Origin: Cardiobacterium sp. Marseille-Q4385
GTDB lineage: Bacteria; Pseudomonadota; Gammaproteobacteria; Cardiobacteriales; Cardiobacteriaceae
Assembly: GCF_916618745.1 (NCBI RefSeq)
Contig: NZ_OU745373.1
Span: forward strand, 1,004,001 to 1,068,000
Direction: 5' to 3'
DNA: 64,000 bases
The notes below the pieces were generated by a model, which worked only from the letters and a program-made list of their open reading frames with translations, searched no databases and had not been told where the DNA came from. Made by a program: the position numbers and the translations under genes. Below, piece by piece: positions 28,295 to 36,513 of this stretch. Position 1 is the first letter of the stretch, and the number at the start of each line of letters is the position of its first letter.

Positions 28295-28323
28295 TTTTAA
28301 CAAACACCTGCAGTCTTTGACAA
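28295..28323 (-). promoter_or_regulatory. candidate rplJ promoter
   Basis: On the minus strand TTGTCA (28323-28318) and TTAAAA (28300-28295) are 17 bases apart, just after rplA. The -35 is good and the -10 is poor, so this is a weak call. Confidence 0.35.
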
Positions 28324-28354
28324 TAGCTGCCATGCAGCTATCCCAAAATCTATC

Positions 28355-29056
28355 TTATGCCGCCCCACTAAGCGACGTAACATCTATAATAATCCCTGGC
28401 CCCATGGTAGTGGATAAGAAAGCTTTTCTCAAATAAACTCCCTTAGCTGCTGCAGGACGCAATTTATTAATCTCAGAAACTAAAGCGTATAAATTTTCAG
28501 CTAATTGCTGTTCGTTGAAGCTTATTTTTCCTATCATGGCGTGTACTACACCACCCTTATCCGCACGGAAACGAACTTGGCCTGCCTTGGCATTTTCCAC
28601 TGCAGTTTTGACATCTGGGGTAACAGTACCTACTTTAGGGTTTGGCATCAAACCACGCGGACCAAGCACCTGCCCCAATTGTCCAACAACTCGCATAGCC
28701 GCTGGTTCAGCAATGACGACATCAAAGTCACTACGACCATTTTTGATTTCATCTGCCAATTCTTCCATGCCAACCAAATCTGCTCCCGCTGCTTGAGCAG
28801 CCTCAGCAGCTGCACCTTGCGCAAATACTGCAACACGTACGGACTTGCCCGTCCCGTTCGGCAATACCGCGGCGCCACGTACCACTTGGTCAGACTTACG
28901 TGGATCAATACCCAAATTTATCGCCACATCTACCGACTCAACGAACTTAGCAGCAGGAACTGATTTCAACAAGGCCAAGGCATCCATTACCGAATAGACT
29001 TTTCCATTTTCTACTGCACTACGGAGAGCCTGAACACGTTTACTTAATTTAGCCAT
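28355..29056 (-). CDS. rplA: 50S ribosomal protein L1
   Basis: 233 residues (234 in E. coli). The two-domain L1 fold is marked by GRDFDVVIAEPAAMRVVGQL-like and GLMPNPKVGTVTPDV segments near residue 125. L1 is the mobile stalk that helps E-site tRNA leave and represses rplKA translation in E. coli. It lies 3 bases after rplK, which implies coupling. Confidence 0.97.
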   Translation of the reverse strand: MAKLSKRVQALRSAVENGKVYSVMDALALLKSVPAAKFVESVDVAINLGIDPRKSDQVVRGAAVLPNGTGKSVRVAVFAQGAAAEAAQAAGADLVGMEELADEIKNGRSDFDVVIAEPAAMRVVGQLGQVLGPRGLMPNPKVGTVTPDVKTAVENAKAGQVRFRADKGGVVHAMIGKISFNEQQLAENLYALVSEINKLRPAAAKGVYLRKAFLSTTMGPGIIIDVTSLSGAA

Positions 29057-29059
29057 TAT

Positions 29060-29488
29060 TTAATCCTCTACCTTTAAGCCCATAGAACGAGCACTGCCAG
29101 CAATAGTATTAATTCCTGCCTGCAAATCAGCAGCGGTTAGATCAGGCTGTTTAATCTTGACTATTTCTTCCAGTTGAGCAAGAGTAATCTTGCCTACTTT
29201 CTCTGTATTTGGACGTCCACTGCCAGATTTGATTCCAGCTGCTTTTTTCAGCAAATAGGCTGCTGGTGGAGTTTTTGTAATAAAAGTAAAACTACGATCA
29301 CTATAAACCGTAATTACGACCGGAACAGGCATCCCGGCCTCCATACTCTGAGTTTCTGCATTAAATGCCTTGCAGAATTCCATAATATTAACACCATGCT
29401 GACCTAATGCTGGGCCAACCGGCGGGCTTGGATTTGCTTTACCTGCTGCAATTTGCAGCTTGATATAGCCAGTAATTTTTTTTGCCAT
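29060..29488 (-). CDS. rplK: 50S ribosomal protein L11
   Basis: 142 residues, as in E. coli. The N-terminal domain has GYIKLQIAAGKANPSPPVGP, with the prolines that thiostrepton contacts, and the C-terminal domain ends KTPDLTAADLQAGINTIAGSA-like (here KQPDLTAADL) followed by ARSMGLKVED. L11 forms the GTPase-associated centre with 23S rRNA and is needed for RelA activation. Confidence 0.97.
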   Translation of the reverse strand: MAKKITGYIKLQIAAGKANPSPPVGPALGQHGVNIMEFCKAFNAETQSMEAGMPVPVVITVYSDRSFTFITKTPPAAYLLKKAAGIKSGSGRPNTEKVGKITLAQLEEIVKIKQPDLTAADLQAGINTIAGSARSMGLKVED

Positions 29489-29530
29489 ATACTACTCCAG
29501 ATGGGTATAACGCCTCACGGCTCCCCTAAT

Positions 29531-30067
29531 TTATAGCCCTTTCTCCACCTGATGGAACTCAAGTTCTACCGGCGTAGGGCGACCAAAGATAAGCACAGAA
29601 ACTTTCAGTCTGCTTTTTTCATACATAACTTCTTCAACTGTGCCAGTAAACTCGGCAAACGGCCCTTCTACAATGCGGACCTCTTCACCAATCTCAAACA
29701 ATGTTTTTGGACGAGGTTTTTCAACGCCTTCCTCAATACGCTGCAGAATAGCAGTAGCCTCATGCTGTGAAATAGGCGCAGGCTTCTCTGCCGTTCCACC
29801 CACGAAACCTGAAACACGAGGAATACTACGCACGACATGCCATGTCACATCATTCATTTCCATTTCTACCAATACGTAGTTAGGAAAAAATTTGCGTTGC
29901 GAACTGCGTTTTTTCCCATCCTTAATTTCAACCACTTCCTCTGAAGGGATCAGAATACGACCAAAATATTCTTGCAATTCCTCACGTTCAATGCGCTCTT
30001 CTAAAGCACGCTTAACTTGCTGTTCAAACTGAGAATACGTTTGTAACACATACCATTGCATGGACAT
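29531..30067 (-). CDS. nusG: transcription termination/antitermination factor NusG
   Basis: 178 residues (181 in E. coli). The NGN domain starts QWYVLQTYSQFEQQVKRALE and the KOW domain near the C-terminus has GEEVRIVEGPFAEFTGTVEE. NusG links RNA polymerase to Rho or to the ribosome through S10. Its start overlaps the secE stop (ATGA), so the two are translationally coupled, as in most bacteria. Confidence 0.97.
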   Translation of the reverse strand: MSMQWYVLQTYSQFEQQVKRALEERIEREELQEYFGRILIPSEEVVEIKDGKKRSSQRKFFPNYVLVEMEMNDVTWHVVRSIPRVSGFVGGTAEKPAPISQHEATAILQRIEEGVEKPRPKTLFEIGEEVRIVEGPFAEFTGTVEEVMYEKSRLKVSVLIFGRPTPVELEFHQVEKGL

Positions 30068-30447
30068 CAGAGCAGAGCCTCAACTATTTTCACCAAGATC
30101 CAATCAAAGATACTGAGGACAATGGCAAATAAGGCAACCAAGGCCAAAACCACTAAAGTGCTTTTAGTAGCCTCTTCTTTAGTTGGCCACCGTACTTTTC
30201 GCATTTCTATTCGTGCGCCTCGAAACAGCGCCAACAAATAATAACGATGACTGGTTGGCCATAAGGCCATGGCTGATACAAGGAGGGAGACTATTGCAAT
30301 ACCAAAACGGGAATAGCCGGACAACCCGGCAAAAAAGGAACTATTGGAACCTGCACAATAAAAGCCACCCAAAAATAAAATTACGGCTAGTGCCGTAAAA
30401 AAAGAATCAAGAGGCTTTTTCTGTTGTTCTACTGAACCTTGTTGCAT
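30067..30447 (-). CDS. secE: Sec translocase subunit SecE
   Basis: 126 residues from the ATG at 30447 (MQQGSVEQQKK). The frame continues upstream into tRNA-Trp, which cannot be coding. Three hydrophobic segments at about 18-36, 45-65 and 98-120 match the three-helix proteobacterial SecE. The conserved amphipathic helix EMRKVRWPTKEEATKSTLVV comes before the last one. SecE clamps the two halves of SecY. Confidence 0.94.
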   Translation of the reverse strand: MQQGSVEQQKKPLDSFFTALAVILFLGGFYCAGSNSSFFAGLSGYSRFGIAIVSLLVSAMALWPTSHRYYLLALFRGARIEMRKVRWPTKEEATKSTLVVLALVALFAIVLSIFDWILVKIVEALL

Positions 30448-30465
30448 TACCTTCCCTCTTAAAAA

Positions 30466-30541
30466 TGGCAGGCGAGGAGGGACTCGAACCCCCAACCGAC
30501 GGTTTTGGAAACCGCAACTCTGCCAATTGAGCTACTCGCCT
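30466..30541 (-). tRNA. tRNA-Trp (anticodon CCA)
   Basis: 76 bases including an encoded CCA end. The 7-bp acceptor AGGCGAG/CTCGCCT, T-loop GTTCGAG and anticodon loop TTCCAAA are all seen. It sits between tufB and secE, as in other gammaproteobacteria. Confidence 0.97.
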
Positions 30542-30617
30542 ATCTATATAGTTAAAAAAGGTGGTGATTACGCACCACCCTTTAAGTTCTTGCAAGATAC
30601 GTTGATCTTTATATTCT

Positions 30618-31808
30618 TTACTCAACAATTTTAGAGACAACACCCGCACCTACTGTACGGCCACCTTCACGAATCGCGAATCGCAACCCTTCATCCATCG
30701 CAATCGGTGAAATTAAGTGTACGTTCATCTTGATGTTATCACCTGGCATGACCATTTCCACACCTTCAGGAAGAACACATTCACCGGTTACATCCGTAGT
30801 GCGGAAGTAAAACTGCGGACGATAGCCTTTGAAGAATGGGGTATGACGTCCACCTTCATCTTTAGACAGAATATATACTTCCGCCTCAAACTTGGTGTGT
30901 GGAGTAATTGTACCCGGCTTAGCCAACACTTGGCCACGCTCAACTTCTTCGCGCTTGGTGCCACGCAGCAATACGCCTACGTTATCACCTGCTTCACCTT
31001 GGTCCAGCAACTTGCGGAACATTTCAACACCGGTACAGGTGGTCTTTGCCGTTGGACGAATACCGACTATTTCGATTTCTTCGCCAACTTTGATAACACC
31101 ACGTTCAATACGTCCGGTTACAACTGTGCCACGACCAGAAATAGAGAATACGTCTTCGATCGGCATCAGGAACGGTTTGTCGATATCACGTTGCGGCTCG
31201 GGTATGTAGCTATCCAACGCGTCTACCAGCTTGATAATGGAAGGAACTCCAATATCGGATTGATCACCTTCCAGCGCCTTCAAGGCTGAACCGATAATAA
31301 TCGGGGTGTCATCGCCCGGGAAGTCGTATTCGCTTAGCAAATCACGCACTTCCATTTCCACCAGTTCCAGCAACTCGGCATCATCAACCATGTCAGCCTT
31401 GTTCAGATAAACAACGATGTAAGGAACACCTACTTGACGGGACAGCAGAATGTGTTCACGCGTTTGCGGCATAGGACCATCAGCAGCGGAACACACCAAA
31501 ATAGCACCATCCATTTGCGCCGCACCGGTAATCATGTTTTTAACGTAGTCGGCGTGCCCTGGGCAGTCTACGTGCGCATAGTGGCGGTTCGGTGACTCGT
31601 ATTCTACGTGCGCAGTTGAGATGGTAATACCGCGAGCACGCTCTTCTGGCGCACCGTCAATTTGGTCATACGCTTTAAAGGTACCACCAAAGCGCTCCGC
31701 ACCAACTTTGGTCAATGCTGCAGTCAGCGTAGTCTTGCCATGGTCAACGTGGCCAATTGTGCCCACGTTAACGTGCGGCTTGGTTCGGGTAAATTTCTCT
31801 TTTGACAT
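30618..31808 (-). CDS. tufB: elongation factor Tu, copy B
   Basis: 396 residues, identical to the copy at 14361-15551 except for Asn in place of Ser in the segment YESPNRH near residue 71. The shared DNA also runs six or more bases past the stop codon. It lies in a tRNA-tufB transcript (tRNA-Tyr, -Gly, -Thr, tufB, then tRNA-Trp), the arrangement known from E. coli. Expression would be driven by the strong promoter before tRNA-Tyr. Function and motifs are as for copy A. Confidence 0.98.
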   Translation of the reverse strand: MSKEKFTRTKPHVNVGTIGHVDHGKTTLTAALTKVGAERFGGTFKAYDQIDGAPEERARGITISTAHVEYESPNRHYAHVDCPGHADYVKNMITGAAQMDGAILVCSAADGPMPQTREHILLSRQVGVPYIVVYLNKADMVDDAELLELVEMEVRDLLSEYDFPGDDTPIIIGSALKALEGDQSDIGVPSIIKLVDALDSYIPEPQRDIDKPFLMPIEDVFSISGRGTVVTGRIERGVIKVGEEIEIVGIRPTAKTTCTGVEMFRKLLDQGEAGDNVGVLLRGTKREEVERGQVLAKPGTITPHTKFEAEVYILSKDEGGRHTPFFKGYRPQFYFRTTDVTGECVLPEGVEMVMPGDNIKMNVHLISPIAMDEGLRFAIREGGRTVGAGVVSKIVE

Positions 31809-31849
31809 CTCAATCCGCCCAAAGGTTTAAAAATTCGGAAAATAAAGAA

Positions 31850-31925
<76 letters not shown>

Positions 31926-31938
31926 TTACTTTTGACAC

Positions 31939-32012
<74 letters not shown>

Positions 32013-32020
32013 AAGTTAAA

Positions 32021-32105
32021 TGGTGGAGGGGGTAGGATTCGAACCTACGAAGGCTGAGCCGGCAGATTTACAGTCTGCTCCCGTTGACCGCTTGGGTACC
32101 CCTCC
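32021..32105 (-). tRNA. tRNA-Tyr (anticodon GTA)
   Basis: 85 bases with encoded CCA and the long variable arm of a class II tRNA. The acceptor is GGAGGGG/CCCCTCC and the anticodon loop is CTGTAAA. It is the first tRNA after the promoter. Confidence 0.97.
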
Positions 32106-32121
32106 GGGAAAGTGGGGGCGC

Positions 32122-32149
32122 ATTATATACATCGACAAGAGAACGTCAA
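32122..32149 (-). promoter_or_regulatory. strong promoter of the tRNA-tufB operon
   Basis: On the minus strand TTGACG (32149-32144) and a perfect TATAAT (32127-32122) are 16 bases apart, followed by the discriminator GCGCCCCC. Such a GC-rich discriminator is the mark of promoters under stringent control. tRNA-Tyr starts 17 bases below the -10. This may be the entry point for transcription of the whole leftward cluster. Confidence 0.8.
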
Positions 32150-32205
32150 GCGCTGAACGTCCTTATTTCAGTAAAATTTTTCTAACCACGCCGATTGCAA
32201 ACAGA

Positions 32206-33000
32206 TTATTTCGCATTAATGACCGCCGCTACGCGGTTGCGTAATACATCATAAGCGACCAACTGCCCGCCCCAGGCATAACCACCATCGAGGCAAATCG
32301 CCTGCCCTTCCGTACGCAAACCCAAGCTTGCCCAATGACCAAACAGCTGTAACCAGCCACATTGCTGCGGCACACTGAACCATGGCAGCAGGCCCTCAGT
32401 TTTCTTAGGCTGATCCTTCGCGCGCAGATTCAGACTGAGGTCAGCATTAAGATAACGCATCCGGCAGAACGCATTTACGGTAAAACGCCAATAATCCATC
32501 CCTTGCAAATCCGCCGACCACCGGTCCGGCTTATCGCCAAAAATCTCGCGTAGGAACTCGCGATACCCATCGCCGCGCAACTGCGCAGAAACCGCATCAC
32601 TGGCCTTCTGCCCATCCTCAATTGACCACAGCGGGAACAGTCCCGCATGCGTCATCAACACCTGCAGCCGTGGCTCAACATGCAGCAGCGGAAACTGGCG
32701 CAGACCATCAATCAACTCCTCACCATCCTCGGTGCGCAATACATCCAGCGTGGACTGCTGCATTCGGCCGCCTGGAAACCGCTGTGCCTGCACCAGCATA
32801 GAAAAATCATGGTTCCCCAGCACCATCCGTTTCAGGCGCAGACCATGTACAAAACGCAGTACCCCGGCCGAATCCGGACCGCGATTCACCAAATCACCGA
32901 CGAACCACAACTCATCACTATCACCATAGCCCACCTTATCCAGCAACCGCAGCAGCCCATCCAAATGCCCATGCACATCGCCAATCGCAAAAATCGCCAT
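32206..33000 (-). CDS. apaH: symmetrical bis(5'-nucleosyl)-tetraphosphatase
   Basis: 264 residues (280 in E. coli ApaH). It hydrolyses Ap4A to two ADP and can remove Np4 caps from RNA. The metallophosphatase motifs are all present: GDVHG at 7-11, GDLVNRGP at 35-42 and GNHD at 62-65, then THAG near residue 112. It is divergent from waaA and about 100 bases upstream of the tRNA promoter. In E. coli it is in an operon with ksgA and apaG; neither is next to it here. Confidence 0.94.
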   Translation of the reverse strand: MAIFAIGDVHGHLDGLLRLLDKVGYGDSDELWFVGDLVNRGPDSAGVLRFVHGLRLKRMVLGNHDFSMLVQAQRFPGGRMQQSTLDVLRTEDGEELIDGLRQFPLLHVEPRLQVLMTHAGLFPLWSIEDGQKASDAVSAQLRGDGYREFLREIFGDKPDRWSADLQGMDYWRFTVNAFCRMRYLNADLSLNLRAKDQPKKTEGLLPWFSVPQQCGWLQLFGHWASLGLRTEGQAICLDGGYAWGGQLVAYDVLRNRVAAVINAK

Positions 33001-33049
33001 ATCGCGCCCCTATAATAAGCAGCCACAAAACGGTCATTTTACTGCACCC

Positions 33050-34333
33050 ATGAACACCCTCTACAACCTGCTGCTGCACCTACTCACCCCCTTCGCCCTG
33101 CTTCGCCTCTATTACAAATCGCGACAAAACCCTGCTTACCGCGAACACATCCACGAACGCTTCGCCCGCCACCTGCCCCCTGCTTTACCGAATACCCTGT
33201 GGATACATACCGTCAGCGTTGGCGAATTTCTTGCCATTCGCCCACTGCTGGACGCCCTGCTCGCCGCTCACCCCGACCACAATCTCTGGCTTACCTGTAC
33301 CACCCCAACCGGCCGCGCACAAATCGCCCAATACCACGCCCAGTACCCTGAGCGTACCGTTTACAGCTACCTTCCCTACGACACCACCGCCAATATCTGC
33401 CGCGCTCTCGATCACATCCGCCCGCGCCTCATCATCCTCATGGAAACCGAAATCTGGCCGAACCTCATCCGCCTCGCTGCCAAGCGGAGTATTCCCGTCC
33501 AACTCAGCAACGCCCGCTTATCTGCCAAGTCTCTGCGCGGCTACTACCGCTACGCCCGCTGCCTCATGCGCGAACCGCTCACCACCCTGCGCATCGACGC
33601 ACAAACCCGCTTTGATGCCCGCCGCTACCGCGTCCTTGGCGTCCCCGCCGCACACATCACCATTACCCCCAACCTCAAATACCAGGCGCCCACCATCCTA
33701 CCCTTGCCTGCTGACATCGCCGCTGCCCGCACTCCGGACACCTGGATCGCCGCCAGCACCCACCCCGGCGAAGAACAAACCATCATCGCTGCCCACCGCC
33801 TACTACAACAACACCTGCCACACGCCCGCCTCATCATCGCCCCGCGCCACCCCGAACGCCGCGACACCATCGCCCAACACATCTGCGACGCTGGCTACAC
33901 CCCCCGTCTGCGCAGCCAGGACGAAACGCCGCGCGACAGCCGCGACATCTACCTCCTTGATACCCTCGGCGAACTCAAGCACTACTACCGCATCAGCGAC
34001 CTGGCCTACATCGGCGGTAGTCTCATCCCACGCGGCGGCCACAACCCGCTCGAAGCCCTGCATGCCGGCATTCCCATCGTCTTCGGGCGCAGCATGTACA
34101 ACTTCCAGCACATCCGCGATGCACTCGTCCACCAGCCCTTTGTGCGTGAACTCGCCGACGACCGCCCCGAAACCCTTGCCGCCGAGCTGCTTGCCCTGCA
34201 CGATGCCCCGCTCAAAGACGCCATCCGCGCCTACATGGCGCCTTACCACAACATCGTTGCTGCCCACCAACAACACATTGATGCCCTGCTCAATGAACAA
34301 AAAGCAACAACCGCAAACATTGCCCAAACCTGA
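33050..34333 (+). CDS. waaA: 3-deoxy-D-manno-octulosonic acid transferase (Kdo transferase)
   Basis: 427 residues, the usual length. It adds Kdo from CMP-Kdo to the lipid A precursor at the inner face of the inner membrane. Features are an N-terminal hydrophobic anchor, HTVSVGEFLAIRPLLDALL near residue 55, METEIWPNLIRLA near 130 and the C-terminal GT-B half with GGSLIPRGGHNPLEAL near 320. It shows that the organism makes LPS. Codon use here is C-ending and GC rich, unlike the ribosomal genes to the left. Confidence 0.95.
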   Translation: MNTLYNLLLHLLTPFALLRLYYKSRQNPAYREHIHERFARHLPPALPNTLWIHTVSVGEFLAIRPLLDALLAAHPDHNLWLTCTTPTGRAQIAQYHAQYPERTVYSYLPYDTTANICRALDHIRPRLIILMETEIWPNLIRLAAKRSIPVQLSNARLSAKSLRGYYRYARCLMREPLTTLRIDAQTRFDARRYRVLGVPAAHITITPNLKYQAPTILPLPADIAAARTPDTWIAASTHPGEEQTIIAAHRLLQQHLPHARLIIAPRHPERRDTIAQHICDAGYTPRLRSQDETPRDSRDIYLLDTLGELKHYYRISDLAYIGGSLIPRGGHNPLEALHAGIPIVFGRSMYNFQHIRDALVHQPFVRELADDRPETLAAELLALHDAPLKDAIRAYMAPYHNIVAAHQQHIDALLNEQKATTANIAQT

Positions 34334-34382
34334 ACAGCGGGCTACATTACGCGCCACCCAATCCACAACATACGGAGAACCC

Positions 34383-34835
34383 ATGAAAAAACTGACCCCA
34401 GCCGGCCTCGCCCTGGCCATCTTCCTCGGCGGTTGTACCACCTTCGGCCTGGGCGGCGGTAACAACAACCCGCCACCGGCTGACAACAGCGGCCAAACCG
34501 CCCAACAACAACCCCAAACCGCCAATAACGCTGCTTTCCTTGGCACCTACAACGGCGTTCTGCCTTGTGCTGACTGCGACGGCCTGCAAATCAGCCTGAC
34601 CCTGACTGGCGGCAACTACACCATCCAGTCCACCAAACTCGGCAAAAAACAAGAAAACAAACAAGACAGCGGCGTGTATCGCACCACCACCGACAAACAA
34701 TACCTGCAACTCGACAACAACGCGGGCAACCTCACCTTCCAGATTGGCAACGGCTACCTCGAACTACGCCGCCCGGACGGCGAAAAACTCGACCCGTCCC
34801 AGCCGGACGAAAAATTCCGTCTCAAACGCCAATAA
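34383..34835 (+). CDS. NlpE-like copper-resistance/stress lipoprotein
   Basis: 150 residues from the ATG at 34383, which has a GGAGAA site before it. The lipobox FLGGC places the acylated cysteine at 18. A Pro/Gln/Asn-rich linker follows, then the NlpE N-terminal domain, beginning GTYNGVLPCADCDGLQI with the CxxC at 62 and 65. In E. coli NlpE senses lipoprotein and disulfide stress and copper, signalling through Cpx. This protein has only the N-terminal domain and no C-terminal OB fold. It is followed by a strong terminator. Confidence 0.85.
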   Translation: MKKLTPAGLALAIFLGGCTTFGLGGGNNNPPPADNSGQTAQQQPQTANNAAFLGTYNGVLPCADCDGLQISLTLTGGNYTIQSTKLGKKQENKQDSGVYRTTTDKQYLQLDNNAGNLTFQIGNGYLELRRPDGEKLDPSQPDEKFRLKRQ

Positions 34836-34847
34836 AACGCAAGAAAC

Positions 34848-34875
34848 AAAAAGCCGGTCACACGACCGGCTTTTT
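34848..34875 (+). terminator. intrinsic terminator after the NlpE-like gene
   Basis: AAAAAGCCGGTC and GACCGGCTTTTT form a perfect 12-bp stem round a four-base loop. Because both ends are A/T runs it can work in either direction. It ends the waaA-nlpE transcript. Confidence 0.9.
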
Positions 34876-34929
34876 AATATCCCGATTCCATAGTCCCTCG
34901 CCTGACGGCGCATCTAAAAAATATCTATA

Positions 34930-34958
34930 TTGCGAACAATTCCCATCCATACTACTAT
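34930..34958 (+). promoter_or_regulatory. candidate promoter of the DUF2271-DUF4198 pair
   Basis: TTGCGA (34930-34935) and TACTAT (34953-34958) are separated by 17 bases, 27 bases before the gene start. Supported by hexamers and by position after a terminator. Confidence 0.45.
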
Positions 34959-34985
34959 CGCCATCCCCAAAACATAGGAATCCCC

Positions 34986-35504
34986 ATGAAAAAACACCTC
35001 CTCAGCACTGCCCTGCTCCTCGCTATTCCAGCCAGCGCGCTCAACCTCAGCCTTGATATCACCATTCCCGATATCAAAAGCAGCGAATACCACCGCCCCT
35101 ACGTTGCGGTGTGGGTAGAAGACAGCGAAGGAAAACTCGTCGAACACCTCAGCCTGTGGTACTTCATCAAAGGCAAAGCGGACAACCCGCAAGAGGGTCT
35201 GAAATACCTGAAAGAACTGCGTAACTGGTGGCGCAAAGGCGGGCGCAGTCTGAAACCATTGCCCGACGCTATCACTGGCGCGACGCGCAAACCCGGCAAA
35301 CACACCATTGAAATCAAGGCAGACGACCCGCGCCTTGCCAAACTTAAAGACGGCAGTTACACCCTGAAAGTTGAGGCCACGCGGGAAGAAGGCGGCACCG
35401 AAAGCGTTGCCATTCCCTTCACCCTGCCCGTCAAGGACAAAACCGAAGCCAGCGCTGCCGGTAAAAGCGAACTGGGCGACATCAGCCTGACCCTCACCCC
35501 GTAA
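34986..35504 (+). CDS. periplasmic DUF2271-domain protein
   Basis: 172 residues with a cleavable signal peptide (about 1-18, ending PASA). The mature part shows the DUF2271 pattern: LDITIPDIKSSEYHRPYVAV, WVEDSEGKLVEHLSLWY and the WWRKGGRSLKPLPDAITGAT block near residue 80, with a beta-rich C-terminus. The function of this family is unknown. It is commonly found beside DUF4198 and PepSY proteins in metal-uptake loci, which fits the neighbour here. The next gene starts 16 bases later, so the two form an operon. Confidence 0.8.
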   Translation: MKKHLLSTALLLAIPASALNLSLDITIPDIKSSEYHRPYVAVWVEDSEGKLVEHLSLWYFIKGKADNPQEGLKYLKELRNWWRKGGRSLKPLPDAITGATRKPGKHTIEIKADDPRLAKLKDGSYTLKVEATREEGGTESVAIPFTLPVKDKTEASAAGKSELGDISLTLTP

Positions 35505-35519
35505 CCACAAGGACACACC

Positions 35520-36323
35520 ATGCAACACCAATACATCGCAGCTCTCTGCACCCTGCTGCTCGCCGAAGCCGCCCTTGCCCACAACGTCTGGATACGCCCC
35601 AGCTCAACCCAGCTATCCGGCGACAAAGACTACGTTACCATTGATGGCGGTGGCGCTGACTTCCCCTTTGACGTTAACCACCGTGGTCGCCCGGCTGATG
35701 GTCTGCACGCCTACGATCCCAGAGGTAAAGAAATTGAAAAAGAAAACCTGATGGTCGGCAAACTGCGCACCAGCTACGATGCTCTGCTAAACCAGCACGG
35801 CACCTACCGCTTCACTGACGGTATCGAATATGTCCAGTTCAACTACCCGGACGACAAAGGCGAAAGTGCGCGCTGGCGCGGCAGCCCGGAAAAATACAAA
35901 AAAGAAAACCCAATGGCGGACAAAAAACGGGAAAAATACAGACAGCTCACCATGAAAATCGAGACGTTTGCCACCCTGGGAGAGCCAACAGACACCGTCG
36001 CCAAACCTGATGCCAAAGGACTAGATTTGGAATACCTCACCCACCCGAATGAACTCTACGCTGGGGAAACTGCGACTTTCCGCGTTCTCTACGACGGCAA
36101 ACCGCTACCTGACGCGCGTGTCCGCCTTGCCAAAGATGGCCTGCGCTACCGCACCCACGACTTCATCGAAATGAAGAGCGACAAAGACGGCAAACTGACC
36201 ATTGACTGGCCGGGTCCGGGCATGTACTGGATTTCCGCCGAGCACGAAGTGCCGAGCGAACTCGTTAAAGACGCACCACATACCTTCGAATACGTCGCTG
36301 GTCTCGAAGTCCTGCCGCTCTGA
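35520..36323 (+). CDS. exported DUF4198-domain protein
   Basis: 267 residues with a signal peptide cut after about residue 20, so the mature protein starts HNVWIRPSS; an N-terminal histidine followed by W is typical of DUF4198. The C-terminal half holds an immunoglobulin-like module (ATFRVLYDGKPLPDARVRLA, then DGKLTIDWPGPGMYWISAEH). The family is linked with uptake of nickel, cobalt or other metals by context, not by direct proof. It lies downstream of the DUF2271 gene and is followed by a terminator. Confidence 0.8.
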   Translation: MQHQYIAALCTLLLAEAALAHNVWIRPSSTQLSGDKDYVTIDGGGADFPFDVNHRGRPADGLHAYDPRGKEIEKENLMVGKLRTSYDALLNQHGTYRFTDGIEYVQFNYPDDKGESARWRGSPEKYKKENPMADKKREKYRQLTMKIETFATLGEPTDTVAKPDAKGLDLEYLTHPNELYAGETATFRVLYDGKPLPDARVRLAKDGLRYRTHDFIEMKSDKDGKLTIDWPGPGMYWISAEHEVPSELVKDAPHTFEYVAGLEVLPL

Positions 36324-36345
36324 GCGCATTGTCGCAAGTCTCCAC

Positions 36346-36372
36346 AGCCACCCTTCGGGGTGGCTTTTATTT
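36346..36372 (+). terminator. intrinsic terminator after the DUF4198 gene
   Basis: AGCCACCC and GGGTGGCT pair round a TTCG tetraloop, followed by TTTATTT. It is 22 bases past the stop codon. Confidence 0.9.
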
Positions 36373-36399
36373 ATCCCGCCTGACACGGAGCCAGTATTT

Positions 36400-36440
36400 A
36401 CGCCGCTCGACGCGAAACCCAGCAATGACGCCGCTTGACA
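36400..36440. repeat. dispersed GCCGCTTG-type repeat, pair
   Basis: Two variants of the core ACGCCGCTTGACG (the first reads ACGCCGCTCGACG) lie here, joined by CCCAGCAATG. The same core and the CAGCAATGACGCCG string recur many times in 52764-53700 and singly elsewhere, always between genes. Confidence 0.65.
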
Positions 36441-36467
36441 CCCATGCCATATGTGAAAACTGCGCAT

Positions 36468-36494
36468 AAAAAACGGCGCCGCAGCGCCGTTTTT
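36468..36494 (-). terminator. intrinsic terminator of the cstA operon
   Basis: AAAAACGGCGC and GCGCCGTTTTT form an 11-bp stem with a four-base loop; the T-run on the minus strand is six long. It is 20 bases beyond the cstA stop and would also stop rightward transcripts. Confidence 0.9.
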
Positions 36495-36513
36495 CCTAGC
36501 CATAGCAAAGAAG

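Larger units (their letters stand above)
28182..28354 (-). promoter_or_regulatory. rplJ leader RNA region (L10 autoregulation candidate)
   Basis: The 173 bases between rplA and rplJ contain several stems, among them ATAGCTGC/GCAGCTAT right after rplA and a perfect CCACCGAT/ATCGGTGG stem near the end. In enterobacteria and firmicutes this gap encodes the L10-binding leader. The identification here rests on position and visible stems, not on a covariance-model match. Confidence 0.6.

Noticed and set aside
30448..30495. Longer SecE start 16 codons upstream
   Set aside because: The extension runs into the tRNA-Trp gene; the ATG at 30447 gives a normal SecE.
33219..34382. Upstream extension of the NlpE-like frame through waaA
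   Set aside because: The 5' part is out of frame with the certain waaA gene and is Pro/Ser/Thr low complexity. The lipoprotein start at 34383 has its own ribosome-binding site and signal sequence.
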